In this document: positions 15,777 to 23,445 of the stretch, one piece after another
How positions within the stretch are numbered: the first letter of the stretch is position 1
Layout of the letters: each line of letters begins with the position of its first letter
Assembly: GCA_002483105.1 (NCBI GenBank)
Contig: DLHG01000010.1
Coordinates: 62,001-126,000 of the forward strand
Source of the DNA: Bacteroidetes bacterium UBA7674
Lineage (GTDB): Bacteria; Bacteroidota; Bacteroidia; Chitinophagales; Chitinophagaceae
Direction: 5' to 3'
DNA: 64,000 bases
The notes under the pieces: model-generated
What the model saw: only the letters and a program-made list of their open reading frames with translations
Databases searched by the model: none
What the model was told of the DNA's origin: nothing
Position numbers and translations under genes: made by a program

Positions 15777-18005
15777 ATGGATGCAGGAATTGCCAAAGGC
15801 AAATCAAAAACGAATTTAAAGAAGGCATTACAGGAGAACTTTGGTTTTAATGGATTTAAAGGAGAGCAGGAAGCTATCATCAGGAGCATCCTTTCCGGTA
15901 AAGACACTTTTGTAATTATGCCCACGGGCGGTGGCAAGTCTCTTTGCTACCAGTTACCCGCCATCATTAGTGAGGGAGTCGCTATTATAGTTTCGCCACT
16001 TATCGCCCTGATGAAAAACCAGGTGGACCTGGTCCGTGGTTATAGCAGCAGGGATAATGTAGCCCACTTTCTGAACTCAACACTCAGCAAAACACAACAG
16101 AAGAAAGTAAAAGCCGACTTGGTGGAAGGCACTACCAAACTACTGTATGTAGCTCCCGAGACACTGACCAAGCAGGAGAATATTGATTTCTTCGCCGACC
16201 TCAATATATCATTTGTGGCTGTAGATGAGGCACACTGTATCTCTGAGTGGGGACATGATTTCCGCCCGGAATACCGCAAGCTGCGCGATATGATCGTGCA
16301 GATAAGCCCGGACATTCCTATCATCGCGCTTACAGCCACAGCTACACCTAAAGTACAAGACGACATTATTAAGAACCTGGGACTCAAAGACCCGGATATA
16401 TACATGGCTTCCTTCAACCGCCCTAACCTGTATTATGAAATACAGCCTAAAGGCAAGAAGGAAACCATCATGAAGACCCTGGTGAAGTTCATCAACACCA
16501 TGAAGGGTAAGAGTGGTATCATTTACACGCTCAACCGGAAGACCACTGAAGAACTGGCCAGTACCTTGGTTGCCAACGGCATTTCTGCGGTGGCTTACCA
16601 TGCAGGGCTGGATTCAGGTGTGCGTTCGCAACGCCAGGACAAGTTCCTGATGGAAGATGTGGATGTGATAGTAGCTACTATCGCCTTCGGTATGGGTATC
16701 GACAAACCGGATGTACGCTTCGTGATACACTGGAATGTACCTAAGTCTCTTGAGAACTATTACCAGGAAACAGGTCGCGCCGGCCGCGACGGACTGGAAG
16801 GGAAATGCATTCTATATTATTCTCATAAGGACGTTCAGAAGCTGGAACACCTCATGCGCGATAAGCCACTGAGCGAACGCGAAATGGGTGCCCAACTGAT
16901 CACTGAAACGGTAGCCTATGTGGAAAGCGGTGTTTGCCGCCGCAGGTTGCTGCTGCATTACTTTGGTGAAGAGCACAAAGAAGAAAATTGCGGCAACTGC
17001 GACAATTGCCTGAAGCCTAAGGAAATGCTGGAAGTGAAGGACAGCAGCAAGATAGTTCTGGAAACTATCAAGGAGCTCGACGAACGCTTTGGCATTGACT
17101 ACGTGGTAAATGTCATCATGGGTAAGAGTAACCCTCAGATAAAAACCTTCCGCCACGATCAGTTGAAATCGTTCGGTGCCGGTATCGTAATGGAGATGGA
17201 GGCCGACTTCTGGAATTCTCTTATCCGCCAGATGATGCTGGAAGGCATGGTGCGCAAAGACATAGAAGAATATGGCTTACTGAAAATAACAGAGAAGGGG
17301 CACAAGTTCCTGAAGAAACCACACCTGATATATGTGGCCATGAACCACAACTACCAGGATGCCGATGGAGATGATGAAGAAGCCAACTCAGGTAATGCCG
17401 GTCCGCTGGCAATTGACCCTGTACTGTTGGGTATGCTGAAAGATCTCCGCCGCCAGGTAGGTAAGGAAAAAGGACTTCCGCCATTTGTCATTTTCCTGGA
17501 GAATTCCCTGGAAGACATGGCCATGAGCTATCCTACCACACTTGAAGAACTGGAGAAGATACAAGGTGTGAGTAAAGGCAAGGCGATACGTTATGGCAAG
17601 AAGTTCATTGAAATGATCGCCAAATACGTAGAGGAAAACAACATCGAGCGCCCCGACGACTTCGTGATGAAGAGCATCGTGAACAAAAGCGGCATGAAAG
17701 TGTTCATTATCCAGAACATAGATAAGAAGATACCACTGGAGACAATTGCCAAGAACAAAGGCCTCAGCCTGCAGGATCTACTGGTGGAAATGGAAACCAT
17801 AGTAGCCAGCGGCACCAAGCTGAATCTTGACTACACCCTGGAACAGGAACTGGACGAAGACGAGCAGGAAGACATCTTCGAATACTTCCGCAACAGCGAG
17901 GACGACAACCTGGAAAGTGCCTATGAAGAGTTCAAAGACAATGACGTAAGCATAGAACACCTGCAAATGATGCGCATCAAGTTCCTGAGTGAATTTGGTA
18001 ACTAG
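15777..18005 (+). CDS. recQ: ATP-dependent DNA helicase RecQ
   Basis: RecQ unwinds DNA 3-prime to 5-prime in recombination and fork repair. The 742-residue protein has Walker A MPTGGGKS with K54, and the DEAH box with the aromatic-rich loop VDEAHCISEWGHDFRPEYR starting near residue 147. The helicase C domain ends in YYQETGRAGRDG. The zinc-binding RQC region has C in VCRRR, then CGNCDNC near residue 395, followed by a winged helix. An HRDC domain covers about 545-625. About 115 further residues, acidic near the end, form an extra C-terminal region typical of Bacteroidota RecQ. It is monocistronic. Confidence 0.97.
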   Translation: MDAGIAKGKSKTNLKKALQENFGFNGFKGEQEAIIRSILSGKDTFVIMPTGGGKSLCYQLPAIISEGVAIIVSPLIALMKNQVDLVRGYSSRDNVAHFLNSTLSKTQQKKVKADLVEGTTKLLYVAPETLTKQENIDFFADLNISFVAVDEAHCISEWGHDFRPEYRKLRDMIVQISPDIPIIALTATATPKVQDDIIKNLGLKDPDIYMASFNRPNLYYEIQPKGKKETIMKTLVKFINTMKGKSGIIYTLNRKTTEELASTLVANGISAVAYHAGLDSGVRSQRQDKFLMEDVDVIVATIAFGMGIDKPDVRFVIHWNVPKSLENYYQETGRAGRDGLEGKCILYYSHKDVQKLEHLMRDKPLSEREMGAQLITETVAYVESGVCRRRLLLHYFGEEHKEENCGNCDNCLKPKEMLEVKDSSKIVLETIKELDERFGIDYVVNVIMGKSNPQIKTFRHDQLKSFGAGIVMEMEADFWNSLIRQMMLEGMVRKDIEEYGLLKITEKGHKFLKKPHLIYVAMNHNYQDADGDDEEANSGNAGPLAIDPVLLGMLKDLRRQVGKEKGLPPFVIFLENSLEDMAMSYPTTLEELEKIQGVSKGKAIRYGKKFIEMIAKYVEENNIERPDDFVMKSIVNKSGMKVFIIQNIDKKIPLETIAKNKGLSLQDLLVEMETIVASGTKLNLDYTLEQELDEDEQEDIFEYFRNSEDDNLESAYEEFKDNDVSIEHLQMMRIKFLSEFGN

Positions 18006-18045
18006 AACCATGATTCTTTAAATCTCGAAGATCAACCACGATAAT

Positions 18046-18073
18046 AAAAGGGCCTCCGATGGGAGGCCCTTTT
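18046..18073. terminator. Terminator after recQ
   Basis: AAAAGGGCCTCC pairs perfectly with GGAGGCCCTTTT around a 4-base loop, 40 bases past the recQ stop. It is symmetric enough to work both ways. Confidence 0.9.
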
Positions 18074-18099
18074 AGCTTAAGCACTATATTCAAACCAAG

Positions 18100-18124
18100 A
18101 AAGGGTTGCTTATAACAACCCTTT
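18100..18124 (-). terminator. Terminator after the RicT-like gene
   Basis: AAAGGGTTG pairs with CAACCCTTT around a 7-base loop. It lies 52 bases past the stop of the minus-strand gene at 18177. Confidence 0.65.
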
Positions 18125-18176
18125 CACTGTCAATCTATTATATAGCATCATCTAAATTTAATTCGATGCGAAAAAT

Positions 18177-19757
18177 CTACCCTTCTTTCGGTGGAGTATC
18201 CTGCTTAGGCGGACGTTGTCCCCTGTCCCTGTTACGGTTATTCGGGCGGTTAGCACTCGGTCTGTCTTGCTGACCACCACCCTGCTGACCACCACTTTGC
18301 GGTGGGCGTTCCTGCTGTGGCCTGTCCTGCTGAGCGCGTTGTGGTCTTGGCGGACGTTGTTCACCACCCTGCTTAGGTTGCTGCTGGTTACGTTGTTCGC
18401 CACCTTGCTTGGGCTGCTGACCACCTTGCGGGCGTTGCGGCCTGTTACCTTGCTGACGTTGTTGTCCTTCGCCTGCTTGTTTCGGTTGCTGGCCTTCACC
18501 TTGTTGCTTTGGCTGCTGACCCTGTCCTTGCGGACGTTGTGGCCTGTTGCCTTGCGGGCGGTCACGACGGTCTCCGCCCTGGGCTTGTTGCCCTTGCTTC
18601 TGGCCGCCTTGTCCACCTTTACCTTTATTACCTCCACCTTTCTTCCTGCTCGATTTCTCCAGCGCTTTCAGGCTGATCTGGCCAACGTCATTCACGAAGC
18701 CCATATCTACTACCTTCATGCCTGCCTTATTACTGCTCAGTTCCAGTTCTACCGGTTGCAATTCTTCAGCCTTCTTGCCCTCCTTATTCATGGCAAGTAT
18801 TTCCTTCACCCTTTCAATAGCCAGCGGATATTGCTTGCTGCTGTCGGAGAAAGTGTACCACATCAGGTTTTTGAAGATATCTTTCTTCTGGAGGTACGCC
18901 CTTCCCTTCACTGTTTCTAATGAATCGGCACTTTCAGGGAATACGCGGAGCGCATCCATATAAGTATCCAGCTCATAGTTCAGGCAGCATTTAAGCCTGC
19001 CGCACTGGCCGGAAAGTTTGGTCTGGTTAATAGAAAGGTTCTGGTAACGCGCAGCGGTCGTGTTCACCGACTTGAAGTCGTGCAACCAGGTGCTACAGCA
19101 GAGCTCACGGCCACAAGAACCGATGCCACCTACTTTACCACTTTCCTGGCGGGCGCCTATCTGCTTCATTTCCACTTTCACTTTGAACTCACCTGCATAT
19201 GCTTTGATGAGTTCACGGAAATCCACGCGGGAATCAGCTGTATAGAAGAAGGTAGCCTTCTTGCCATCAGCCTGTATTTCCACTTCGCAAAGCTTCATGT
19301 CCAGGTTATGTACCTTGGCCATAGCCCGTGAGCGGGTCAGCATATCTGCTTCGCGTTGCTTGTTAGTATTGAATATCGCGATATCCTCCTCCGTAGCAGG
19401 ACGGAGCACGCGCTTCAGTGTAGGTTCGTCCTGAACGCCATACTTCTTCATCTGCAGCTTTACCAGCTCGCCTGTAAGGCTCACCTGGCCCAGATCAAAA
19501 CCACTAACTCCTTCAAGGGCTATCCATTCGCCCTTTTCCAGTATATGGTTGGTATTATTACGGTAAAAGTCTTTCCTGCTACCTTTATTAAAAGTTACTT
19601 CTATTACCGGGTAAGGTTTTGCACTATCGTGCAAGGGTAACTCTGCCAACCAATCGTGAACATTCATCCTGTTGCAACCACCGGAACTACATCCTCCGTT
19701 ACTTTTGCAACCGCCTGGTTTTCCGCTAGAGCCGCTCCCACAACTGTCACATCCCAT
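18177..19757 (-). CDS. RicT/PSP1-family protein with a long disordered C-terminal tail
   Basis: This 526-residue protein has three parts. A Cys/Gly-rich N-terminus (six Cys in the first 28 residues) is followed by a PSP1 core (about 45-330) with the family cysteine motifs GSCGRELCCSTW and GQCGRLKCCLNYE. The tail (about 370-526) is almost entirely G, Q, P, R, K, with repeated GNRPQRPQG and GQQPKQ units. In Bacillus, RicT (YaaT) works with RicA and RicF in an Fe-S complex that promotes RNase Y-dependent mRNA processing. The role in Bacteroidota is not established. The tail looks like an RNA-binding low-complexity region. It lies downstream of holB on the same strand, the usual order in this phylum. 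Confidence 0.88.
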   Translation of the reverse strand: MGCDSCGSGSSGKPGGCKSNGGCSSGGCNRMNVHDWLAELPLHDSAKPYPVIEVTFNKGSRKDFYRNNTNHILEKGEWIALEGVSGFDLGQVSLTGELVKLQMKKYGVQDEPTLKRVLRPATEEDIAIFNTNKQREADMLTRSRAMAKVHNLDMKLCEVEIQADGKKATFFYTADSRVDFRELIKAYAGEFKVKVEMKQIGARQESGKVGGIGSCGRELCCSTWLHDFKSVNTTAARYQNLSINQTKLSGQCGRLKCCLNYELDTYMDALRVFPESADSLETVKGRAYLQKKDIFKNLMWYTFSDSSKQYPLAIERVKEILAMNKEGKKAEELQPVELELSSNKAGMKVVDMGFVNDVGQISLKALEKSSRKKGGGNKGKGGQGGQKQGQQAQGGDRRDRPQGNRPQRPQGQGQQPKQQGEGQQPKQAGEGQQRQQGNRPQRPQGGQQPKQGGEQRNQQQPKQGGEQRPPRPQRAQQDRPQQERPPQSGGQQGGGQQDRPSANRPNNRNRDRGQRPPKQDTPPKEG

Positions 19758-19896
19758 TTATATATATTTATGATGATGCAGACAATACAACTGTCCTATC
19801 TTATTGCTTTATATTAAAGAACTCTGTTTACAAATATTGTAATCGGTCTGCACCTATTAGTTGTATTCCTGCTATTTATGAAAAATAGTAAATAAT

Positions 19897-21030
19897 CTAC
19901 AAAGTTAACTCTTTATTCCTGATAATGTACTGCATACGGATGCACATGGCATGTAGCTGGGTCTTTGAATGTGCATTTCTTTCTATATAATAGATAGTAT
20001 CAGTGATGGTTTCAACCATTCCTGCGAGGGCCTCATGCCCTATATTCATATTGGCCAGCTTTTGGGCAAACTCAGCTTCTTCTTTAGGTAACGCTATTGC
20101 TCCGCCGGGAATATACCTTGCCCTGATGGCCTGCTCCAATAACTGGATAACATAGTGCAAAAAATTCTTCTGTTGTTCCCTGCCCGATTTCGACCACTCA
20201 TCAGCAAACTTCGTAATGGCCAATCCATTATGGGTAAAAATGATATTAAATAGTTGCCTCACTTCGGGGAACAGGTCGTTCTCAGCATGACGAACTAATC
20301 TCAAGGCCTCGGTAAAACTACCATTGGCAATATGACCTATCTGCAGGGCTTTTTTCGACTCCGCCATAGAGCGGGATTCCAGACCGTCCGCTATATCCTG
20401 CGCATTGATCGGGGCCAACCTCACCAGTTGAGTGCGCGATAGGATAGTCGGCAATATATCCTCGCTGCTCTCCGCTATCAGTATCATAATGGTATCCGCA
20501 GGCGGTTCTTCTATCAGCTTTAGTAATATATTACCTTCCTTACCCAGGTACTCAGGCCGCCAGATGATTTGTACCTTTTTGCCACCTTCATACGATTTCA
20601 GGTTCAGGGCATCTATTATCTCCCTGCACTCTTCGGCGGTAATGTTACCCTGCTTGTTCTCAGCATTGATGAATTGCAACCAGTCGTAAGTTGTACCATA
20701 TGGCGACTGCGACACGAACTCCCTGAAGTCCTGTATAAAATACTTGCTCATTGCCTTGGTCCCGGCCTTGGGCGGTATGGTGGGGAAGCTGATGTGCAGA
20801 TCGGCATGTTCCAGCCTCGCCACCCTGTTGCAGGAGGGGCACTCGCCACAGGAGTCATTCTCCTTCTTGTTCTCGCAGAAAATGTATTGAGCCAAAGCCA
20901 GTCCCAGCGACAGGCCACCCGTACCTTCCGGCCCTGCCAATAGCAGCGCATGCGGAAAATGATCGGATTGCCACATTTTCACCAAACCTTCCTTTGCCGC
21001 CCTTTGCCCAACTACATTACTGAATAACAT
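19897..21030 (-). CDS. holB: DNA polymerase III subunit delta-prime
   Basis: Delta-prime is the stator of the clamp loader. The 377-residue protein has an AAA+ core with LLAGPEGTGGLSL at residues 30-41, where the Walker A lysine is replaced by G, as is usual for delta-prime, which does not hydrolyse ATP. Zinc-binding cysteines are C52, C61, C64 and C67 (FCENKKENDSCGECPSC). The sensor region reads EEPPADT, then ILPTILSRTQ. An exact TATTTTTG box ends four bases before the ATG, predicting a leaderless or nearly leaderless mRNA. The RicT-like gene follows after 139 bases. Confidence 0.93.
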   Translation of the reverse strand: MLFSNVVGQRAAKEGLVKMWQSDHFPHALLLAGPEGTGGLSLGLALAQYIFCENKKENDSCGECPSCNRVARLEHADLHISFPTIPPKAGTKAMSKYFIQDFREFVSQSPYGTTYDWLQFINAENKQGNITAEECREIIDALNLKSYEGGKKVQIIWRPEYLGKEGNILLKLIEEPPADTIMILIAESSEDILPTILSRTQLVRLAPINAQDIADGLESRSMAESKKALQIGHIANGSFTEALRLVRHAENDLFPEVRQLFNIIFTHNGLAITKFADEWSKSGREQQKNFLHYVIQLLEQAIRARYIPGGAIALPKEEAEFAQKLANMNIGHEALAGMVETITDTIYYIERNAHSKTQLHAMCIRMQYIIRNKELTL

Positions 21031-21034
21031 GCCT

Positions 21035-21042
21035 CAAAAATA
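21035..21042 (-). promoter_or_regulatory. -7 promoter box for holB, four bases from the ATG
   Basis: On the minus strand this reads TATTTTTG-AGGC-ATG. The box is an exact TAnnTTTG match. The predicted transcription start coincides with the start codon or a base or two before it. Confidence 0.6.
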
Positions 21043-21103
21043 GTGAAAAAGAAGGTGGGTAGCAGGAGTTTTTAACCGCAAAGACGGGAAGACGCTATAT
21101 AAA

Positions 21104-21185
21104 ATCCCCCCTTTATGCGATAGCCTTATGCGTGCAAGCGTTTATACAATTCCCCCTTTGTGCGATGGCCTTATGTGTGCAAGTG
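21104..21185. repeat. Two 37-base direct repeats, period 45
   Basis: Copies at 21104-21140 and 21149-21185 match at 32 of 37 positions. All five differences are transitions (C/T or A/G). They lie between the holB promoter and the 3-prime end of the outer-membrane protein gene, in DNA with no ORF. Confidence 0.85.
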
Positions 21186-21206
21186 AAGGGGGGTAGGGGG
21201 ATGTCC

Positions 21207-21920
21207 TTACCAACGAAACCGCTTATTACCCCCACCTAATAAAACACTAAGCGTGACACGCCAGGGTAGATAGAGCCGCGTAAATTTGCCTATCTTATGG
21301 TCTTCGTCAGTTCCGGGAGCAAACACATAGGCTTCAAAGCGCCCTGTTTCTTTAACATCAGTCCACGTGTTCTCGGAAAAATTCACACCGAATCCGGCCT
21401 GCGGTTCGAAAAACAATTTAGGAGTTATCAAAACTGATGCCCCTACTATCGCAGATATGATCTTTGATTGCATTACGGAATTAGCAGACGAAAATCGCAC
21501 GTGAGTATCATACATTGAGTACGTTCCACTTCCCCATTTTGATTGCTGTCTGCGGTAGAGGCCTTCAAGCGCCAAAAAGCCACGGGCGTTTGATCCGCTG
21601 GCAAAGTAATGCTTAGCAGCTGCCCCTACACGGAAGTCTGACATTATTTGTTTTTCCTGGTGCTTCCTTGTTAACGTTGTGAACAGCGGAACGCCCAGGT
21701 CTACCTGGAGCCCCCATGTCTCAGCAAAGGTATATTCTACTGATACAGGCAACAATCCACCTTTATCATCGAAAATAGTATTAGGAGTAAACTTCAGGAA
21801 GACACGGTCTGAGAAATAGAGTTCACCTCCGCTTACACTTTCCCGCTCGCCACGGCCGCGATACTGCGCTGAAGAAGGAATAGAAAGTGCCAGTAAAGCA
21901 CAAAGGGTAATAAGACGCAT
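21207..21920 (-). CDS. Outer-membrane beta-barrel protein of unknown function
   Basis: The product is 237 residues from the ATG at 21918-21920, which begins a proper signal peptide (MRLITLCALLALSIPSSAQ). The frame stays open upstream to 22031, but that extension would bury the signal peptide and is rejected. The mature part consists of alternating hydrophobic strands such as VSVEYTFAETWGLQVDLGVPL and ends in aromatic/basic GGGNKRFRW, as expected for a small beta-barrel. A PorT/OmpW-like fold is possible, but no specific family is recognised. It appears monocistronic. Confidence 0.7.
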   Translation of the reverse strand: MRLITLCALLALSIPSSAQYRGRGERESVSGGELYFSDRVFLKFTPNTIFDDKGGLLPVSVEYTFAETWGLQVDLGVPLFTTLTRKHQEKQIMSDFRVGAAAKHYFASGSNARGFLALEGLYRRQQSKWGSGTYSMYDTHVRFSSANSVMQSKIISAIVGASVLITPKLFFEPQAGFGVNFSENTWTDVKETGRFEAYVFAPGTDEDHKIGKFTRLYLPWRVTLSVLLGGGNKRFRW

Positions 21921-22122
21921 TGGGAGGTTATAGTTTGATTGAGAATGCCGCAAGGAATGTGCCAGAAACTGTTGAGTATCTCCGCCGTTGTTGGTCGCCT
22001 GACCAACAACCTCGCGCATAGCAAACACCACAGATCAAGCATTCAGTATCGAGCTCCGAGTATCGGGAATGTGGATATGTCTTTCTCGATGGCACACGTC
22101 ATTTTCGTAATTTTACAATAGC

Positions 22123-22205
22123 AAAACTCCCCTCCTGTTTTTAGGAGGGGATGCTGTCAAAAAAGCCGCAGGCGGTTTTTGACAGCCGGGGAGGTTGACT
22201 CGCGC
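22123..22205. repeat. Compound stem-loop element (REP-like), copy 1
   Basis: The element contains two stems. CCCCTCCT at 22129-22136 pairs with AGGAGGGG at 22143-22150. GCTGTCAAAAA at 22153-22163 pairs with TTTTTGACAGC at 22176-22186, with an inner CCGC/GCGG. Outer ends AACTCCCC and GGGGAGGTT are also complementary. A shorter relative is at 22395-22440. Confidence 0.7.
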
Positions 22206-22295
22206 AAAGACACGACAACGGGTGCTAAAAACACCTAAAACCGCTACCAACAAGCACTTTAGCTCTTTCTCATTCCTGCCCGGCTGCATAGACGG

Positions 22296-22390
22296 GTTGC
22301 AGTTCGTTGCAGTTTCACAGCAGTTGGCTGCGGTTTCATAGCAGTATCCCGCAGTTTCACAGCAGTTGACTACAGTAAAATAAAACTGAC
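22296..22390. repeat. Degenerate minisatellite, period about 21-22 bases
   Basis: Three to four units of the form GCAGTTTCACAGCAGTTG, including the variants GCGGTTTCATAGCAGTAT and GCAGTTTCACAGCAGTTG, run in tandem and decay into ACAGTAAAATAAAACTG at the right end. Confidence 0.7.
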
Positions 22391-22394
22391 TCTC

Positions 22395-22440
22395 AACTCT
22401 CCTCCTTTTTTCAAGGAGGAGTACCCGCAGGGGGAGGTGG
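22395..22440. repeat. Compound stem-loop element (REP-like), copy 2
   Basis: CTCCTCCTT pairs with AAGGAGGAG (22399-22421), followed by CCCGCAGGGGGAGGTGG. It has the same outline as copy 1: AACTC, CTCC-rich stem, then GCAGG and a GGGGAGGT end. The central long palindrome of copy 1 is missing. Confidence 0.6.
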
Positions 22441-22466
22441 TCTTTCAGGATCTAAAAATGAGGTTA

Positions 22467-22582
22467 CAACAAAACCGAAATGACCTGACGCAAGACTGAA
22501 ACAACATGAAGTAAAAGTGAAGTAACATGAAACAAAAGTGAAATAAAAGTGCAGCAAAAAGCAGCAAAACTGAAACAAAAAT
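22467..22582. repeat. Degenerate A-rich minisatellite, period 10-11 bases
   Basis: About eight tandem units such as TGAAACAACA, TGAAGTAAAAG, TGAAACAAAAG, TGAAATAAAAG, TGCAGCAAAAA and TGAAACAAAAA. The shared TGAAAC and GCAGCA words are related to the reverse complement of the array at 22296-22390. Confidence 0.7.
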
Positions 22583-22711
22583 TAACGCCCTCCTGCCAGG
22601 CTTGGCTTCCAGGTTAGTCTTCCTTACCTAACATGAAATAAAACCCAAAATTGACTGTCATTGCAGATGAATAATACAAGCAAATAATAATTTCCCTAAT
22701 TTACTCCCATC

Positions 22712-23254
22712 ATGAAATACCTTTTAAAAGACCAGGAATCAGCAAGGCTAACATTCAGAAAAGTAGAGCGTACAGATTACGATGCATGGCTTCCGCTGTT
22801 TCACCAGGAAGGAGTAGCAAGATTTTTAGGCATGGAGCATATCGCCACCGCAGAAGCGCAATGCGATCTGTGGTTCGAAAAATGCGCCGATCGCTACGAG
22901 AATAACCTCGGCGGATTGAATGCGCTGATCAGTAAAGAGACAGGTAAACTGGTAGGGCAAAGCGGGTTGCTCATACAGCATGTAGACGGCGTGGACAGAA
23001 TGGAAGTAGGCTACTCTATCCTACCCGAGTACTGGAAAAAAGGTTACGCCATAGAGGCCGCCGGCAAAGTGCGTGATTATGCTTTTGAAAATGAACTCAC
23101 CGATTCACTTATCTCTATCATTCATGTGGAGAATTTCCCATCAATGAAAGTTGCGGAGAACAATGGCATGAAGTTCTTGCACGAGACTGTTTACAAGGAT
23201 TTTCCCGTAAAGATATTTGGTATAACGAGAGAGGAGTGGGAGAACAGGCGATAG
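22712..23254 (+). CDS. GNAT-family N-acetyltransferase, RimJ/RimL type
   Basis: This 180-residue protein covers a complete GNAT fold. The N-terminal strand pair contains ARLTFRKVERTDYDAWLPLF. The acetyl-CoA-binding region is MEVGYSILPEYWKKGYAIEAAGK, and a conserved Asn follows in HVENFPSMKVAENNGMKF. The layout is that of the RimJ/RimL group, which acetylates protein N-termini or small molecules such as antibiotics; the substrate cannot be read from the sequence. It is followed by a large inverted repeat and a terminator. Confidence 0.88.
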   Translation: MKYLLKDQESARLTFRKVERTDYDAWLPLFHQEGVARFLGMEHIATAEAQCDLWFEKCADRYENNLGGLNALISKETGKLVGQSGLLIQHVDGVDRMEVGYSILPEYWKKGYAIEAAGKVRDYAFENELTDSLISIIHVENFPSMKVAENNGMKFLHETVYKDFPVKIFGITREEWENRR

Positions 23255-23264
23255 TTAAAATGAT

Positions 23265-23373
23265 TGTCATTGCGGACTTGACCCGCAATCTATTATTTTT
23301 GCGATAGCAGGAACGGAGTCGCGGATGATGGCATGCGCCATTCAGAAGTTTGTGGGTCAAGCCCGCAATGACA
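23265..23373. repeat. Long inverted-repeat element (REP/BIME-like)
   Basis: The 23-base arms at 23265-23287 (TGTCATTGCGGACTTGACCC and three more bases) and 23351-23373 are complementary at 21 of 23 positions, with a 63-base centre. The arms start and end with TGTCATTGCGG/CCGCAATGACA, a form common in dispersed palindromic elements. There is no ORF inside. Confidence 0.75.
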
Positions 23374-23393
23374 GACATAGAGTTATAAAAACA

Positions 23394-23426
23394 AAACGTC
23401 CCGCACCTTGGAGGTGCGGGACGTTT
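23394..23426. terminator. Bidirectional terminator between convergent genes
   Basis: AAACGTCCCGCACCT pairs perfectly over 15 bp with AGGTGCGGGACGTTT around a 3-base loop. It serves the GNAT gene and the parvulin gene that ends at 23446. Confidence 0.9.
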
Positions 23427-23445
23427 ATATTACTTAAAAAGGAGC

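Larger units (their letters stand above)
21921..22711. other. Repeat-rich non-coding region
   Basis: About 790 bases without a credible gene. It holds two stem-loop elements (22123-22205 and 22395-22440) and two degenerate minisatellites (22296-22390 and 22467-22582), listed separately. The short ORFs that cross it show no coding character. Confidence 0.75.

Noticed and set aside
18216..18920. A 234-codon plus-strand open frame rich in Leu and Thr opposite the RicT-like gene
   Set aside because: It is the shadow of the repetitive Q/P/R/G-coding tail on the other strand. The minus-strand frame has a recognised domain, and this one has none.
21921..22031. 37-codon N-terminal extension of the outer-membrane protein at 21207-21920
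   Set aside because: It would sit in front of a good signal peptide, so the internal ATG is the likely start.
22032..22711. CRISPR array or attachment site in the repeat-rich gap
   Set aside because: The repeats are degenerate, have no unique spacers of constant length, and no cas or integrase gene is near.
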